This document shows, piece by piece, positions 33,625-43,008 of a stretch of 64,000 nt of DNA (position 1 is the first letter of the stretch; each line of letters opens with the position of its first letter). The notes below the pieces were generated by a model. It ran no database searches and was not told the origin of the DNA. It saw only the letters and a list, made by a program, of their open reading frames with translations. The position numbers and the translations under genes were made by a program. Origin of the DNA: Stanieria cyanosphaera PCC 7437 (GTDB lineage Bacteria > Cyanobacteriota > Cyanobacteriia > Cyanobacteriales > Xenococcaceae); NCBI RefSeq assembly GCF_000317575.1, contig NC_019765.1, positions 245,297-309,296 on the forward strand, written 5' to 3'.

Positions 33625-35292
33625 ATGGTACAACTATCTTGGTCTAATTTAAGATCGATATCTGCGATTTTTGCAACCGCTTTTTTGTTCGGGCAAAACT
33701 CGGCATCAGCACAGATCCAGCCTAATGCTTCGATATCAACTTCAGAACAGAGAAATCCAGCACAAGCTCAACCAGGTAATAATTCTGAGACTCTCATAGA
33801 AAATATAAGACAATATAGCAATCTAGAAACGTCGAATACAGAATCGATGTCTCAGGTAACTAACGTCAATCAGTTACGGGATGTATCTCCTACAGACTGG
33901 GCTTATGAAGCTTTACGTTCTTTGGTAGATCGCTATGGTTGTATCGCAGGTTTTCCCAACCAGACCTATCGTGGCAGTCAACCATTGACCCGATATGAAT
34001 TTGCTGCGGGACTAAATTCTTGTTTAAATCAAATAGAGCGATTAATTGCTAGCAACGAGTCAGTATCTCAAGAAGATTTGGAAAGTATGCAAAGACTGGC
34101 TCAAGAGTTTGAAGCCGAACTAGCAACTTTAGGGGGGCGAGTTGACGAGATAGAAAGCCGTACTGCGGTTTTAGAAGATAACCAGTTTTCGACGACTACC
34201 AAACTAAATGGAACGGTTATTTTTAATGCTGGTGGTGCTTTTGGCAGCGAACTACAGGCAGATAGCGATGTTGCTCTTGAGGATGAGTTTACTCTAAGCT
34301 ATCGAACGCGATTAAATTTTGATACTAGCTTTATGGGCGAAGATCGTCTAAGAGTTCGGTTACAGGCGGGAAATTTTAATAGCTTTGCCGATGCTACGGG
34401 AACTGATATGGCTCGTTTGGCTTTTGATGACAGTAGTGAAAACAGTATAGAAATTAACGATTTGTCCTATCGTTTTCCATTAGGAGATAATATCAGAATA
34501 TGGTTGGGAGCAAATGGTACTGATTTAAACGATTTCGGCGATATCCATAACCCTTATCTAGAAAGCACAGATACAGGATCTCTTAATCGTTTTTTTAATT
34601 ACAATCCCTTTATTTTCAGAACGGGAGCTCAGCAGGCTATTGGTGCTAATGTCAAATTCACCGATTCTTTGGGTTTAGATTTAGCATATCTTACTGGAGA
34701 TGCTGAAGAGCCAAGTGAAACCAATGGACTATTCAACGGAGACTATACGGCTATCGGTCAGCTAAATTGGAAACCAATCGAATCACTTTCTCTCGGTTTG
34801 GCTGGAGGTTATTCCTATTATCCTGGTGATGACGTTAACCTCTCTGGTAGCACTGGTAGTTCTATTGCCAGACAACCCTTTGGTGAAATTCCCACTTCTG
34901 CTATACGGGCTGGTGTCCAAGGAAGCTGGGAAATTAATTCTAAGCTTAACCTTGCAGCGTGGGGTGGTTATATTAATGCCGAAGCCAAAGACGATTTTAG
35001 GGATGGTGATAATGCCGATCTTTGGAACTGGGTAGCCAGTTTATCTTTACTAGATTTAGGTAAAGAGGGTGCTATTTTTACCGTTGCGGGCGGAATGCCT
35101 CCCAAAGCAACTGATGTTGATGGAGGTACGGCAGATCTAGATACATCTTATATCATCGAAGCTCAATATAAATTTCCTCTTTCGGAAAACATTCTGATTA
35201 CTCCAGGAGCTTATGTAATCCTCAATCCCAATCATAACGAGAATAACGATTCAATCTGGGTCGGAGCAATCCGTACTAATTTTAGTTTCTAA
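33625..35292 (+). CDS. SLH-domain / OprB-type outer-membrane porin
   Basis: A 555-aa protein with a signal peptide (ending SASA) and an SLH domain near residues 85-145 (LRDVSPTDWAYEALRSLVDR, then YGCIAGFPNQTYRG and LTRYEFAAGLNSCL). A coiled segment leads to a long beta-barrel of the OprB type that ends in Phe. This is the standard cyanobacterial outer-membrane channel (SomA/iron-uptake-porin group): the SLH part binds the cell wall and the barrel passes ions. I chose ATG 33625 (GTGAGG 7 nt upstream) rather than a TTG at 33583. The copper box at 33507 is a reason to suspect a role in metal passage. Confidence 0.88.
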   Translation: MVQLSWSNLRSISAIFATAFLFGQNSASAQIQPNASISTSEQRNPAQAQPGNNSETLIENIRQYSNLETSNTESMSQVTNVNQLRDVSPTDWAYEALRSLVDRYGCIAGFPNQTYRGSQPLTRYEFAAGLNSCLNQIERLIASNESVSQEDLESMQRLAQEFEAELATLGGRVDEIESRTAVLEDNQFSTTTKLNGTVIFNAGGAFGSELQADSDVALEDEFTLSYRTRLNFDTSFMGEDRLRVRLQAGNFNSFADATGTDMARLAFDDSSENSIEINDLSYRFPLGDNIRIWLGANGTDLNDFGDIHNPYLESTDTGSLNRFFNYNPFIFRTGAQQAIGANVKFTDSLGLDLAYLTGDAEEPSETNGLFNGDYTAIGQLNWKPIESLSLGLAGGYSYYPGDDVNLSGSTGSSIARQPFGEIPTSAIRAGVQGSWEINSKLNLAAWGGYINAEAKDDFRDGDNADLWNWVASLSLLDLGKEGAIFTVAGGMPPKATDVDGGTADLDTSYIIEAQYKFPLSENILITPGAYVILNPNHNENNDSIWVGAIRTNFSF

Positions 35293-35322
35293 TACCTTTT
35301 GAGAACGAAGCGAAAATTCTTG

Positions 35323-35373
35323 AGAAGATATAGAGGATTTCCAGAGGTAAAGCAAAAATCCTTTATATCTTCT
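35323..35373 (+). terminator. Long hairpin after the porin gene
   Basis: AGAAGATATAGAGGATTT (35323-35340) pairs with 35356-35373 over 18 bp with one G-U. It starts 31 bp after the porin stop. The T run is weak, but an 18-bp stem suits a transcript 3' end. The rest of 35293-35492 shows nothing else. Confidence 0.65.
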
Positions 35374-35492
35374 TAATTTTGTAGGCTAAAAGGCGAAGCA
35401 TCGGATGCCGATTCTATCGGGTACAGATTTATTCATAGGTTTATCGCTGCTGAGAGAGCATTAGCACTTTTTGGTAGGAGTTAAGGAGGGGG

Positions 35493-35693
35493 ATGACTGC
35501 TAATCAGGAGATAAAGATAGTTCATAAGGGTAACGAAAAGATAGTCATGTTAGGCGATCGTGTTCTGGGCTCGTACTCCCGAACGGATGAAGGGTGTTAT
35601 GTTGCCAAAGCCTATGGAAGGGAAATGATAACTAACCGAGAGTCAGTAGTCGTCAGGTTCATTAAGCAAGTCTGGAATATTAAGGGAAAATAA
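35493..35693 (+). CDS. Small hypothetical protein
   Basis: A 66-aa protein (MTANQEIKIVHKGNEKIVML, GDRVLGSYSRTDEGCYVAKA) with alternating hydrophobic and charged residues suggestive of a small beta-rich fold. A strong ribosome-binding site (GGAGGGGG) directly precedes the ATG, the best reason to accept it. I do not recognise the family, and no copper box lies immediately upstream. Confidence 0.5.
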   Translation: MTANQEIKIVHKGNEKIVMLGDRVLGSYSRTDEGCYVAKAYGREMITNRESVVVRFIKQVWNIKGK

Positions 35694-35764
35694 CTGGTTT
35701 AAATAGTACATAAAGAGAAAGTTAATTATCGGTACTGATTACTATTTGTTAAGCAATCCCTTTT

Positions 35765-35781
35765 TGTCATCCTGATTTCAT
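35765..35781 (+). promoter_or_regulatory. Copper-box direct repeat
   Basis: TGTCATCCTGATTTCAT. The next gene starts 382 bp later (36164), so either the leader is long or a short transcript starts here. The gap 35694-36163 otherwise contains a weak 22-bp MerR-like dyad (35885-35906, CTCTCTA and AAGAGT ends) and no credible gene. Confidence 0.65.
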
Positions 35782-36163
35782 ATTTGGGTGAGATTTTTAA
35801 GGAAAGAGCGTTGAATTTAACCCTCTTTATTTTAAAGTCAATAAAAAACTTTTCCAGGTTTCCGATTTTTAGGGGATGAAGTAAGCTCTCTAGTTAAATA
35901 AAGAGTCGAGCATCAACATGACTAATGTAATTAAGGTAGATAAATAGAATAAATAATAGAAAAAATAAATTATGTGGAGTATATATCTTAAAAATTCGTA
36001 TTTATAGCTATTTTTCTAATTTGCTCACAACTTCTTCAAATTTTCTCTTTAATTTGGAATTAGAAACAATACAGTTGGCAGAGATAAAAAGCGTATTTTT
36101 CTAATTTAACTAGAAACCAGAGCTTAATCTCACAAGACTGACAAAGTAGTAGGAGAAACAAAA

Positions 36164-36757
36164 ATGAGCATAATACTAGTCAGTAAAACTCTTAAAACTG
36201 CGGTTGTGGCTGGTGCGGCTCTACTAATATTGAATCCTAGCCCCTTATGGGCACAAAAACCATCTGAGGAATTAGCTCCAGGTTCTGGAGTCACTCCTTG
36301 CGAGATGACACCCAATCAATCTCAGACCAATCGACAGTGCCAACCAGAAATGGCGCAACAGGGTTCAATGATGGGTTCTGGCAGGCATGGAAGTGGTGGT
36401 TGGGGACACGGCTCTCAGTACGGCAGAATGTACGACACCAATAGCGTTGAAACCATTAGCGGAGAAGTGGTTAGCGTAGATACTTTTACCCCGATGGGAG
36501 GGATGTCTGGTGGCATGAATCTGCGGTTGAAAACGGACGATGAGACAGTTGACGTTCACTTAGGTCCAGCCTGGTATCTTCAAAACCAAGATATCAGTAT
36601 CGAGCCCAAGGACAGGATCGAAGTGAAAGGCTCAAAAGTCAACTTTAATGGGCAATCCGTTATGATGGCAGCCGAAGTTAAGAAAGGAGATGCAACCTTG
36701 ATGCTAAGGGATGAAAGTGGCTTTCCCGTTTGGCATGGTTGGAGAGGAAATCAATAA
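36164..36757 (+). CDS. Secreted Met/Gly/His-rich protein with a small beta-barrel domain
   Basis: A 197-aa protein with a signal peptide (about 1-31, ending LWAQ). A Gly/His/Met segment (GSMMGSGRHGSGGWGHGSQY) follows, then a C-terminal domain: NSVETISGEVVSVDTFTPMG, LRLKTDDETVDVHLGPAWYL and IEPKDRIEVKGSKVNFNGQS. That domain looks like an OB-fold. Similar secreted proteins occur in copper and magnetosome contexts, but I know no proven function. A paralogous tail lies immediately downstream (36781-36906), so there was once a second copy. Confidence 0.6.
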   Translation: MSIILVSKTLKTAVVAGAALLILNPSPLWAQKPSEELAPGSGVTPCEMTPNQSQTNRQCQPEMAQQGSMMGSGRHGSGGWGHGSQYGRMYDTNSVETISGEVVSVDTFTPMGGMSGGMNLRLKTDDETVDVHLGPAWYLQNQDISIEPKDRIEVKGSKVNFNGQSVMMAAEVKKGDATLMLRDESGFPVWHGWRGNQ

Positions 36758-36780
36758 GTTCTCAACTCCAAGCAACCATT

Positions 36781-36906
36781 TGGAAGAAAGGGAATACAAC
36801 CTTGAAACTGAAGGATGAAAAAGGTTTTCCCTTTTGGAGTGGTTGGAGAGGCGATCGAGTTAATCGTCGAGATCGAAGCAGGATTGAATCCTTAAGCAAG
36901 CAATAA
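36781..36906 (+). pseudogene. C-terminal relic of a paralog of the preceding gene
   Basis: The frame reads WKKGNTTLKLKDEKGFPFWS, then GWRGDR, up to TAA 36904. It parallels the end of the preceding protein (KKGDATLMLRDESGFPVWHG, then WRGNQ). No start codon or signal peptide is present, so this is what remains of a tandem duplicate. Confidence 0.8.
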
Positions 36907-36937
36907 CCTTTGACGATTTGTTAAGCTCTCTAGAGCG

Positions 36938-36954
36938 TTTCATTCTGATGTCAT
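36938..36954 (+). promoter_or_regulatory. Copper-box direct repeat
   Basis: TTTCATTCTGATGTCAT, 127 bp before the Met/Gln-rich gene. A MerR-type dyad follows at 37032, so this promoter region may take two inputs. Confidence 0.75.
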
Positions 36955-37031
36955 TTTTTTCTGGAAATGTGAATAGTAGATATTCGACCAGAGAGTTAAT
37001 CGGAGTTTTTTTAATTTTTATTTCAGCGACT

Positions 37032-37057
37032 AAACTCTCTAATCGACTAGAGAGTTT
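37032..37057 (+). promoter_or_regulatory. MerR-type operator upstream of the Met/Gln-rich gene
   Basis: AAACTCTCTA-ATCGAC-TAGAGAGTTT is a perfect 10-bp inverted repeat. TATCAT (37057-37062) follows as a -10. The core resembles MerR/ZntR-type operators (ACTCT...AGAGT) and the dyad at 57221. The likely regulator is the MerR protein encoded at 48932. Confidence 0.6.
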
Positions 37058-37081
37058 ATCATAATCTTAAGGGAAATGTAA

Positions 37082-37462
37082 ATGAACCTAATCGGTAAAA
37101 CCTTTAATAGTGCTGCGTTAGCTGTCATGGCATTGCTAATGCTAAATACAAATCCATCTTGGGCGCAAACAACACCGAAAATACCAACAACGCCTGCTGA
37201 TACGACCTCAGAAATGCCCATGACTCCAGAGCAAATGCGACAACAGCAACAACGAATGATGGGTCAAATGCAAGAGAGAATGGGTCAAATGAATCAAATG
37301 ATGGCTCAGATGACCCCAGAAGAACTACAACAGCACCATCAACAAATGATGGAACACATGGAGCAGATGATGGGACAGATGGACAAAATGATGGAGTGGA
37401 ATAGCTCGACAACAGAAGATGATTCTGGGATGTCTGGGAATCCCAACCACCACCCCAGGTAG
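37082..37462 (+). CDS. Secreted Met/Gln-rich protein
   Basis: A 126-aa protein with a signal peptide (about 1-28, ending SWAQ). The mature part is almost entirely Met, Gln and His: MTPEQMRQQQQRMMGQMQER, MGQMNQMMAQMTPEELQQHH, then QQMMEHMEQMMGQM. The methionines and histidines would hold several Cu(I) ions, and the helical pattern resembles periplasmic metal buffers. No named family is recognised with certainty. Regulation looks double: a copper box at 36938 and a MerR-type dyad at 37032. Confidence 0.65.
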   Translation: MNLIGKTFNSAALAVMALLMLNTNPSWAQTTPKIPTTPADTTSEMPMTPEQMRQQQQRMMGQMQERMGQMNQMMAQMTPEELQQHHQQMMEHMEQMMGQMDKMMEWNSSTTEDDSGMSGNPNHHPR

Positions 37463-37545
37463 GGAATAAAGGAGTCAACAACAGTAATTTTTACCGCATT
37501 AATCTCAAGTATCTATCCTGGCATTTCTATTAGTGAGAGTCAATT

Positions 37546-37776
37546 ATGAGTGAAACAAGTCGGCTGCAATTGGAAAATATGATGTGTGAATTTTGTGCCG
37601 AGACTATTGAACGAGCAGTTCAAAGTCTGCCTGGGGTCAGTAAATGCGAGGTCGATATGGCAACCAAACAAGTCACTATCCAGCACAACTCGGAGCGCGT
37701 GAATTTAGAGAGAATTCAGCAAGCTCTAGCTAAAGTGGGATATAAATCACAACCATTAACGTCAACTTTGCCCTAA
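37546..37776 (+). CDS. HMA-type copper chaperone
   Basis: A 76-aa heavy-metal-associated domain protein: LQLENMMCEFCAETIERAVQ carries the CxxC metal site as CEFC (residues 14-17), then LPGVSKCEVDMATKQVTIQH gives the beta-alpha-beta pattern. It should carry Cu(I) in the cytosol and pass it to the P-type ATPase encoded 126 bp downstream. The site is atypical in having Glu-Phe between the cysteines rather than the common small residues, and its metal preference is open. Confidence 0.85.
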   Translation: MSETSRLQLENMMCEFCAETIERAVQSLPGVSKCEVDMATKQVTIQHNSERVNLERIQQALAKVGYKSQPLTSTLP

Positions 37777-37902
37777 AGCGAGCTATCGTAACCCATGATC
37801 TCCGACAAAACTACTTTGTAGACAATCTAGATAGTTTAGAGTCAAAAAATAGTTAATAATTTACAGTTTGCTATTCATTTTTTTCTTTATGGGAGTTAAC
37901 AG

Positions 37903-40284
37903 ATGACGACCGAGAAAAACGCTCTGGCGCAAGACCCGATCTGTGGCATGATGGTGCCCAAAGCAACATCACTCAAGTCAGAACGGGGAGGAAAAACTTA
38001 TTACTTTTGCAGTCCACACTGCCAGCACGCCTTTGAATCAAGAGGCGATCGCACCCACCATCAATCCAATACGGCAAATTCCAGTCGCCACAGACACCGC
38101 GAACACGGCTCGATATCTCACCATCATCAGAATGATGGTGGAACTGCTGTCGCAACGGCTCCCAACCAGATGGCAAAAGATCCGATTTGTGGCATGGTAA
38201 TTCCTAAAGCCACCGCACTCAAGACCGACCGAGGTGGACGCACCTATTACTTTTGTAGCCAAAGTTGTCTGAATACTTTTCTCGATCCAGAACGAGAGTT
38301 AAAAACCATGCGTACCCGCGTTACGGTAGCGATGGCTGGGGTACTCATGCTGGCAGTGCTGCGAGCTGCTGCTTTTATTGGATTAGCAGCAGGGGTAACG
38401 CTTGTTACCTGGGTTCCGATTCCTTTCCTGCCCTGGTTTACCTGGGGTGTGTGGCTATTTCTGTTAACGACTCCCGTACAGTTCATCGGGGGATGGTCAT
38501 TCTACGTGGGTGCGTGGAAGGCGTTGCGAAGCCGTTATATCAATATGGATTTCCTGATTGCCCTGGGAACATCAGTTGCTTATTTCTATAGTGTTGCCGT
38601 AATTTTTTTCCCCGATGCCTTACCCGTGCGCGTGGAAGAGCGTGATGTGTATTTTGAAGTATCTGCCGTCATCATCGCGTTTGTGCTTCTCGGTAAATAC
38701 ATGGAGGAAATTATCAAGAAAAATTCATCTGCTGCCGTGCGTAAGTTACTAGATTTAAAGCCTGCCACTGCTAGAGTAATTCGAGATGGGGAAGAGATGG
38801 AAGTACCTGCCGAGTATGTGATGGTGGGAGAAACAGTGGTGGTGCGTCCAGGGGAAAAAATTCCTACAGACGGAATTGTTATCGAAGGTACGTCATCGGT
38901 TGATGAGTCGATGTTGACTGGGGAATCTATTCCGGTAGAAAAAACATCGGGTTCGACAGTAATCGGAGGAACGCTAAACCGCACTGGGCTATTCCGCTTT
39001 GAAGCAACTCGTGTCGGCTCGGAAACCGCGCTGGCGCAAATTATCAAAATCGTTGAAGAAGCTCAAGCCAGCACGGCTCAGGTACAGCGACTGGCAGATC
39101 GAGTGACGGGCTATTTCGTTCCAGCAGTAGTAGCGATCGCCGTATTGGCTTTGATCGGCTGGTTGCTCGCTGGCAATTTTCCCCAGGCTCTCCTGTCGTT
39201 TATCGCAGTGCTGATTATTTCCTGTCCCTGTGCGTTGGGCATTGCTACTCCAGCTGCCTTAATGGTGGGAGTTGGCAAGGGAGCTGAAACGGGCATCTTG
39301 ATTCGCGGTGGCGAGGTTCTCGAACGTGCCGAAAAACTAACAACGGTTATCTTTGATAAAACGGGAACTCTGACGCGGGGAGAACCGAGCGTTACCGATA
39401 TTATCGCTCTAGAGCGATATCCAGAAGATGAAGTTTTACGGATAGCAGCTGCGGTTGAGGCGGGGTCGGAACATCCTCTCGGAGAGGCGATCGTGCGGGA
39501 AGCGAAACACGAACACATCGATCTTCCGCCCGTTCGCGATTTTGCAGCGATTCCCGGTCATGGGATCGAGGGGACGATTAATGGCGATCGCGTTCTGTTG
39601 GGCAACCGCCGTCTGTTTAGAGAACGAGGCTACTCGATTACTTCAGAGATTGAAGAACTACTGAGCGGATTAGAATCCGATGGCAAAACAGCGATGTCGA
39701 TCGGCTGCAATCAGAAAGTTTTGGGAGCGATCGCGGTGGCAGATACCCTCAAGCCTGAAGCCCAAGAAGCGGTGGCAGCACTGCGACGGGAAAAAGTCAA
39801 AGTGGTGCTGCTGACTGGAGATAACCAGCGAACCGCCGAGGCGATCGCCCGTCAAATCGGCATCGAGCGGGTAATTGCTGAAGTTCTGCCAGGTGATAAA
39901 GCGCAGGTGGTCAGGGATCTGCAAAATCGACGCGAAGTGGTCGCCATGGTAGGAGATGGGGTCAATGATGCCCCGGCACTAGCAACCGCTGATATCGGGA
40001 TCGCGATCGGCTCTGGTGCCGATGTAGCAAAAGAAACAGGTGGAATTATTCTGGTCAAGAATGATGTGCGGGATGTGGTTGCTGCCATTCGTCTTTCCCG
40101 CGCCACCATGCAAAAGATTAAGCAGAATTTATTCTGGGCATTTATTTATAACACCATTGGGATTCCGATCGCTGCACTGGGCTTCCTCAACCCAATTATC
40201 GCAGCAGCAGCAATGGCACTCAGTTCGCTTTCTGTCATTGTCAACTCTTCACTGCTCAAAGGCTTGAAGTTATCCACCCGTTAA
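37903..40284 (+). CDS. P1B-type copper ATPase with two N-terminal YHS domains
   Basis: A 793-aa heavy-metal P-type ATPase. Instead of HMA domains it has two YHS-type units, [17 protein letters not shown] near residue 9 and [17 protein letters not shown] near 92, each followed by YYFCS. A His-rich linker ([16 protein letters not shown]) separates them. Then come eight membrane helices with the CPC metal site ([14 protein letters not shown], near 440), the phosphorylation site [10 protein letters not shown] (484), SEHPL (523) and [10 protein letters not shown] (near 685). It pumps Cu(I) or a similar ion out of the cytosol using ATP. It is the third gene of a long same-strand run. Confidence 0.93.
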   Translation: MTTEKNALAQDPICGMMVPKATSLKSERGGKTYYFCSPHCQHAFESRGDRTHHQSNTANSSRHRHREHGSISHHHQNDGGTAVATAPNQMAKDPICGMVIPKATALKTDRGGRTYYFCSQSCLNTFLDPERELKTMRTRVTVAMAGVLMLAVLRAAAFIGLAAGVTLVTWVPIPFLPWFTWGVWLFLLTTPVQFIGGWSFYVGAWKALRSRYINMDFLIALGTSVAYFYSVAVIFFPDALPVRVEERDVYFEVSAVIIAFVLLGKYMEEIIKKNSSAAVRKLLDLKPATARVIRDGEEMEVPAEYVMVGETVVVRPGEKIPTDGIVIEGTSSVDESMLTGESIPVEKTSGSTVIGGTLNRTGLFRFEATRVGSETALAQIIKIVEEAQASTAQVQRLADRVTGYFVPAVVAIAVLALIGWLLAGNFPQALLSFIAVLIISCPCALGIATPAALMVGVGKGAETGILIRGGEVLERAEKLTTVIFDKTGTLTRGEPSVTDIIALERYPEDEVLRIAAAVEAGSEHPLGEAIVREAKHEHIDLPPVRDFAAIPGHGIEGTINGDRVLLGNRRLFRERGYSITSEIEELLSGLESDGKTAMSIGCNQKVLGAIAVADTLKPEAQEAVAALRREKVKVVLLTGDNQRTAEAIARQIGIERVIAEVLPGDKAQVVRDLQNRREVVAMVGDGVNDAPALATADIGIAIGSGADVAKETGGIILVKNDVRDVVAAIRLSRATMQKIKQNLFWAFIYNTIGIPIAALGFLNPIIAAAAMALSSLSVIVNSSLLKGLKLSTR

Positions 40285-40372
40285 ATTTTGATTCTATAGT
40301 TCGGGAAAAATTTTTAGCTAAAGAGCGATCGCGCTCAACAAAATCATTTTTCTTTCAAAAACAGAGGTTTAT

Positions 40373-40687
40373 ATGACATCTCATACACATCACCCAGGAA
40401 CTCATCACATCAATCGCTCCACCACCAGGCTTCGGATGCGATCGCTCTTTATTGCCACCGCTGTCATGTCAGCCGTAGCCTACACCATTTGCGTTGTCTT
40501 TATTGTACTTGCGCCACAGGCGACAATAGGGTTTTTCGGTTACATTCTCCATGCCGATCTGAGCAACATTGCCCGTTCTGTCAGCTTCGGCAGCTTCATT
40601 GTGGGACTGCTGGCTTGGTCTCTGGGTACGGGACTCTATGCTGCTCTCATCGCTCGGCTCTACAACCAGATTTCATCAAGGGTTTAG
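40373..40687 (+). CDS. DUF5676-type membrane protein
   Basis: A 104-aa membrane protein with a His-rich start (TSHTHHPGTHHINRS) and two helices (AVMSAVAYTICVVFIVLAP; FIVGLLAWSLGTGLYAALIA). It ends ARLYNQI, close to the DUF5676 pattern. Such proteins are often encoded beside copper ATPases. Function is unknown. It lies 9 bp before the universal stress protein gene, so the two are cotranscribed. Confidence 0.7.
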   Translation: MTSHTHHPGTHHINRSTTRLRMRSLFIATAVMSAVAYTICVVFIVLAPQATIGFFGYILHADLSNIARSVSFGSFIVGLLAWSLGTGLYAALIARLYNQISSRV

Positions 40688-40696
40688 GAGGCTTTT

Positions 40697-41182
40697 ATGT
40701 TTGACAAAATTATTGCAGCAGTAGACACTTCAAAAGTTAACAAACATGTTTTTAGCAAAGCTCTCGAACTGGCTAAATTAACAGGCGCACAACTTAAGAT
40801 ACTGCACGTACTGTCTCCTGAAGAAAATGGATGCCCTGATGTGACGGGGTATCTCAGAACTTACTACTCTTCTGAAACATTCGATCGAGCAGAAGAACAC
40901 GGTCAACAATTGTGGGAAAGGTTTACTCAAAAATGCCTGCAAATGGTTCAGTCTTATGAAGATGAAGCAGAAGTCGCAGGGGTCAATACGGAATGTTGTC
41001 AGGTTTCTGGCAGCCCCGGTCTGACTATTTGTGAAGTTGCCCGAAGTTGGGGTGCTGATTTAATCGTTATCGGGCGACGGGGGCATTTGTCGAAATTGGA
41101 AGAACTCGTACTTGGTAGCGTCAGCAAATATGTACTCCACCATGCATCCTGTGCAGTACTGGTCGTTCCCCGTTTTGGTTAA
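40697..41182 (+). CDS. Universal stress protein (UspA family)
   Basis: A 161-aa UspA-family protein. It opens DKIIAAVDTSKVNKHVFSKA and ends with the ATP-binding loop GRRGHLSKLEELVLGSVSKY (G-x2-G-x9-GS type), so it probably binds ATP. It is cytosolic, with no signal. UspA proteins respond to many stresses; the position in the copper cluster suggests metal or redox stress. Length is normal. Confidence 0.9.
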   Translation: MFDKIIAAVDTSKVNKHVFSKALELAKLTGAQLKILHVLSPEENGCPDVTGYLRTYYSSETFDRAEEHGQQLWERFTQKCLQMVQSYEDEAEVAGVNTECCQVSGSPGLTICEVARSWGADLIVIGRRGHLSKLEELVLGSVSKYVLHHASCAVLVVPRFG

Positions 41183-41285
41183 ATTAGTAATCATTGGTCT
41201 TTCTAAAATCGGGAATATTAGAACAGGACTTACCCACTTCAGCATTGTAACCCCTGGCGCTCGCTAAATTTTAGGGCTAATTTTT

Positions 41286-42752
41286 ATGGATAAACTTAAA
41301 TTGAACCGCCGACAATTTTTCATTCTCAGTGCTGCTAGTGCAGGAGCGGTCTTACTCTCCCCACAACAGTCGGGAAGAACACAAATTTCAAGCGATCGGC
41401 AAATAGCCAAGTCACAGGTTTATTCTAGCACCGACGGACTTTTAGATTTCGACCTCGAAGCCAGTTACCGTCCTGTAAATCTAGGAGGCATTCGGGCCGA
41501 TCTCTTAGCCTACAACGGACAGATTTCAGGACCTCGCTTGGAAGCTAAACCAGGAGATACGCTGCGTCTTCGCTTTACCAATAACCTGACTCAACCTACC
41601 AACCTGCACTATCATGGCTTGCACGTCACCCCCACTGGTAATGGCGATAATGTTTTTTTAGAAATTCCTCCTGGGGAAGCTTTAACCTACGAATTTACCA
41701 TACCTTCTAATCATCCAGCGGGAACGTTTTGGTATCATCCCCACCTGCACGGTTTGGTAGCCGAACAGATTTTTGGAGGTTTGGCAGGATTATTTATCGT
41801 TAGAGGAGAATTGGATGAAATTACCGAAATTAAAGCAGCGAAAGAAGAATTTTTATTTCTCAAGGATTTCGAGCTAGACAGAAACGGACAGATTGTTCAG
41901 CCTTCCCCTATGGCACGGATGACTGGAAGAGAAGGAAGTTTGGTAACCGTCAACGGTCAAATCAAACCCACTTTCTCCATTGCTACTGGTGGTTTGTTAC
42001 GCTTGCGTTTGGTTAATGCGTCAACATCTCGCTTTTACCGACTGGAACTCGAAAACCATCCTCTTTATTTAATTGCTACGGACGGAGGTTCTCTCTCAGA
42101 ACCAGTAGAAGTTAGAGAACTACTGCTATCTCCTGGAGAAAGAGCTGAGGTTTTGGTGCGAGGGGAGAGAGAACCTGGACTATACCGTTTATTAAATCTG
42201 CCTTACGATCGTGGGGGGATGGGTATGATGGGTAGGGGCATGATGGGTAGGGGCATGAGAGGTGGCAGTTTTACCCAGAGAAATCCTGAAACCTTAGCTA
42301 CTTTTACCTATAGTGATTCAATTGCTTCACTTCCCTTACCCCAGAAGCTCATTCCTGTAGAAGCACTGCCAGAACCCGATACAGTAAGACGCTTTGAGAT
42401 TAATCACGGTATGACTCCTGGGATGGGTATGGTTTTTCTCATTAACGGTCAAACCTTCAGCCCCAATCGCATCGATACTCAGGTACGTTTGAACTCAGTT
42501 GAAGATTGGGAATTTAACAATATAGGAGTGATGGATCATCCCTTACACATTCACGTCAATAATTTTCAGATAATCTCGCGTAACGGCAGAGCCTCGCCCT
42601 ATCGGGCTTGGAAGGATACGGTTGTCGTTTCTCCTGGGGAAACTGTTCGCATCCGCACCCGTTTTGCCGATTTTACAGGAAAAACCGTCTATCACTGCCA
42701 TATTTTCGATCACGAGGACTTGGGCATGATGGGCATTATGGAAATTACTTAA
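41286..42752 (+). CDS. Tat-exported multicopper oxidase (CueO-like)
   Basis: A 488-aa multicopper oxidase. LNRRQFFILSAAS (residues 6-18) is a twin-arginine signal. The four copper-ligand blocks are complete: NLHYHGLHV, TFWYHPHLHG, HPLHIHVNNFQ and YHCHIFDHEDLGMMG. A short Met-rich loop (GMGMMGRGMMGRGMRGG) interrupts the third domain, as in CueO, where a Met-rich loop binds substrate copper. It probably oxidises Cu(I) in the periplasm. It differs from the 29460-31376 enzyme in length and lacks its long 13-residue repeat insert. Confidence 0.92.
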   Translation: MDKLKLNRRQFFILSAASAGAVLLSPQQSGRTQISSDRQIAKSQVYSSTDGLLDFDLEASYRPVNLGGIRADLLAYNGQISGPRLEAKPGDTLRLRFTNNLTQPTNLHYHGLHVTPTGNGDNVFLEIPPGEALTYEFTIPSNHPAGTFWYHPHLHGLVAEQIFGGLAGLFIVRGELDEITEIKAAKEEFLFLKDFELDRNGQIVQPSPMARMTGREGSLVTVNGQIKPTFSIATGGLLRLRLVNASTSRFYRLELENHPLYLIATDGGSLSEPVEVRELLLSPGERAEVLVRGEREPGLYRLLNLPYDRGGMGMMGRGMMGRGMRGGSFTQRNPETLATFTYSDSIASLPLPQKLIPVEALPEPDTVRRFEINHGMTPGMGMVFLINGQTFSPNRIDTQVRLNSVEDWEFNNIGVMDHPLHIHVNNFQIISRNGRASPYRAWKDTVVVSPGETVRIRTRFADFTGKTVYHCHIFDHEDLGMMGIMEIT

Positions 42753-42768
42753 TTAAGAGGAAATATTT

Positions 42769-43008
42769 ATGACTCATCATTCTCGAACTGCTTGGCGGTG
42801 GCGATCGCCCTCTGGCATCGCTTTATTAGTTTTCCTAGGGATTGCTGCGTTTTTTCTCGTAACCGAACATTGGGCGCATATAATTCCCGTCTTGCCTTGG
42901 TTGCTGCTACTAGCTTGTCCTTTTATGCATTTATTCATGCACGGCGGTCATGGCGGTCATGGTAGTCACGGCAGTCCTAACAACGATTCTGAAGGAGGTC
43001 AACGATGA
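42769..43008 (+). CDS. DUF2933 small membrane protein
   Basis: A 79-aa protein with two closely spaced helices (SGIALLVFLGIAAFFLVTEH; PVLPWLLLLACPFMHLFMHG) and a His/Gly-rich tail (GGHGGHGSHGSPNND). The ACPFMHLFMHGGHG block is typical of DUF2933, found next to copper and silver resistance genes. It may bind metal in the membrane; function is unproven. It begins 16 bp after the oxidase gene and overlaps the next gene by 4 bp (ATGA), so it is part of one operon. Confidence 0.82.
   Translation: MTHHSRTAWRWRSPSGIALLVFLGIAAFFLVTEHWAHIIPVLPWLLLLACPFMHLFMHGGHGGHGSHGSPNNDSEGGQR

Noticed and set aside
37125..37481. 118-codon minus-strand frame opposite the Met/Gln-rich gene
   Set aside because: Its composition mirrors the Met/Gln codons of the real gene, and it lacks a plausible start context.
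38586..40109. Several long minus-strand frames within the YHS-ATPase gene (also within the ATPases at 52376 and 57505)
   Set aside because: They are Ser/Thr/Ala-rich shadows of strongly coding plus-strand genes.
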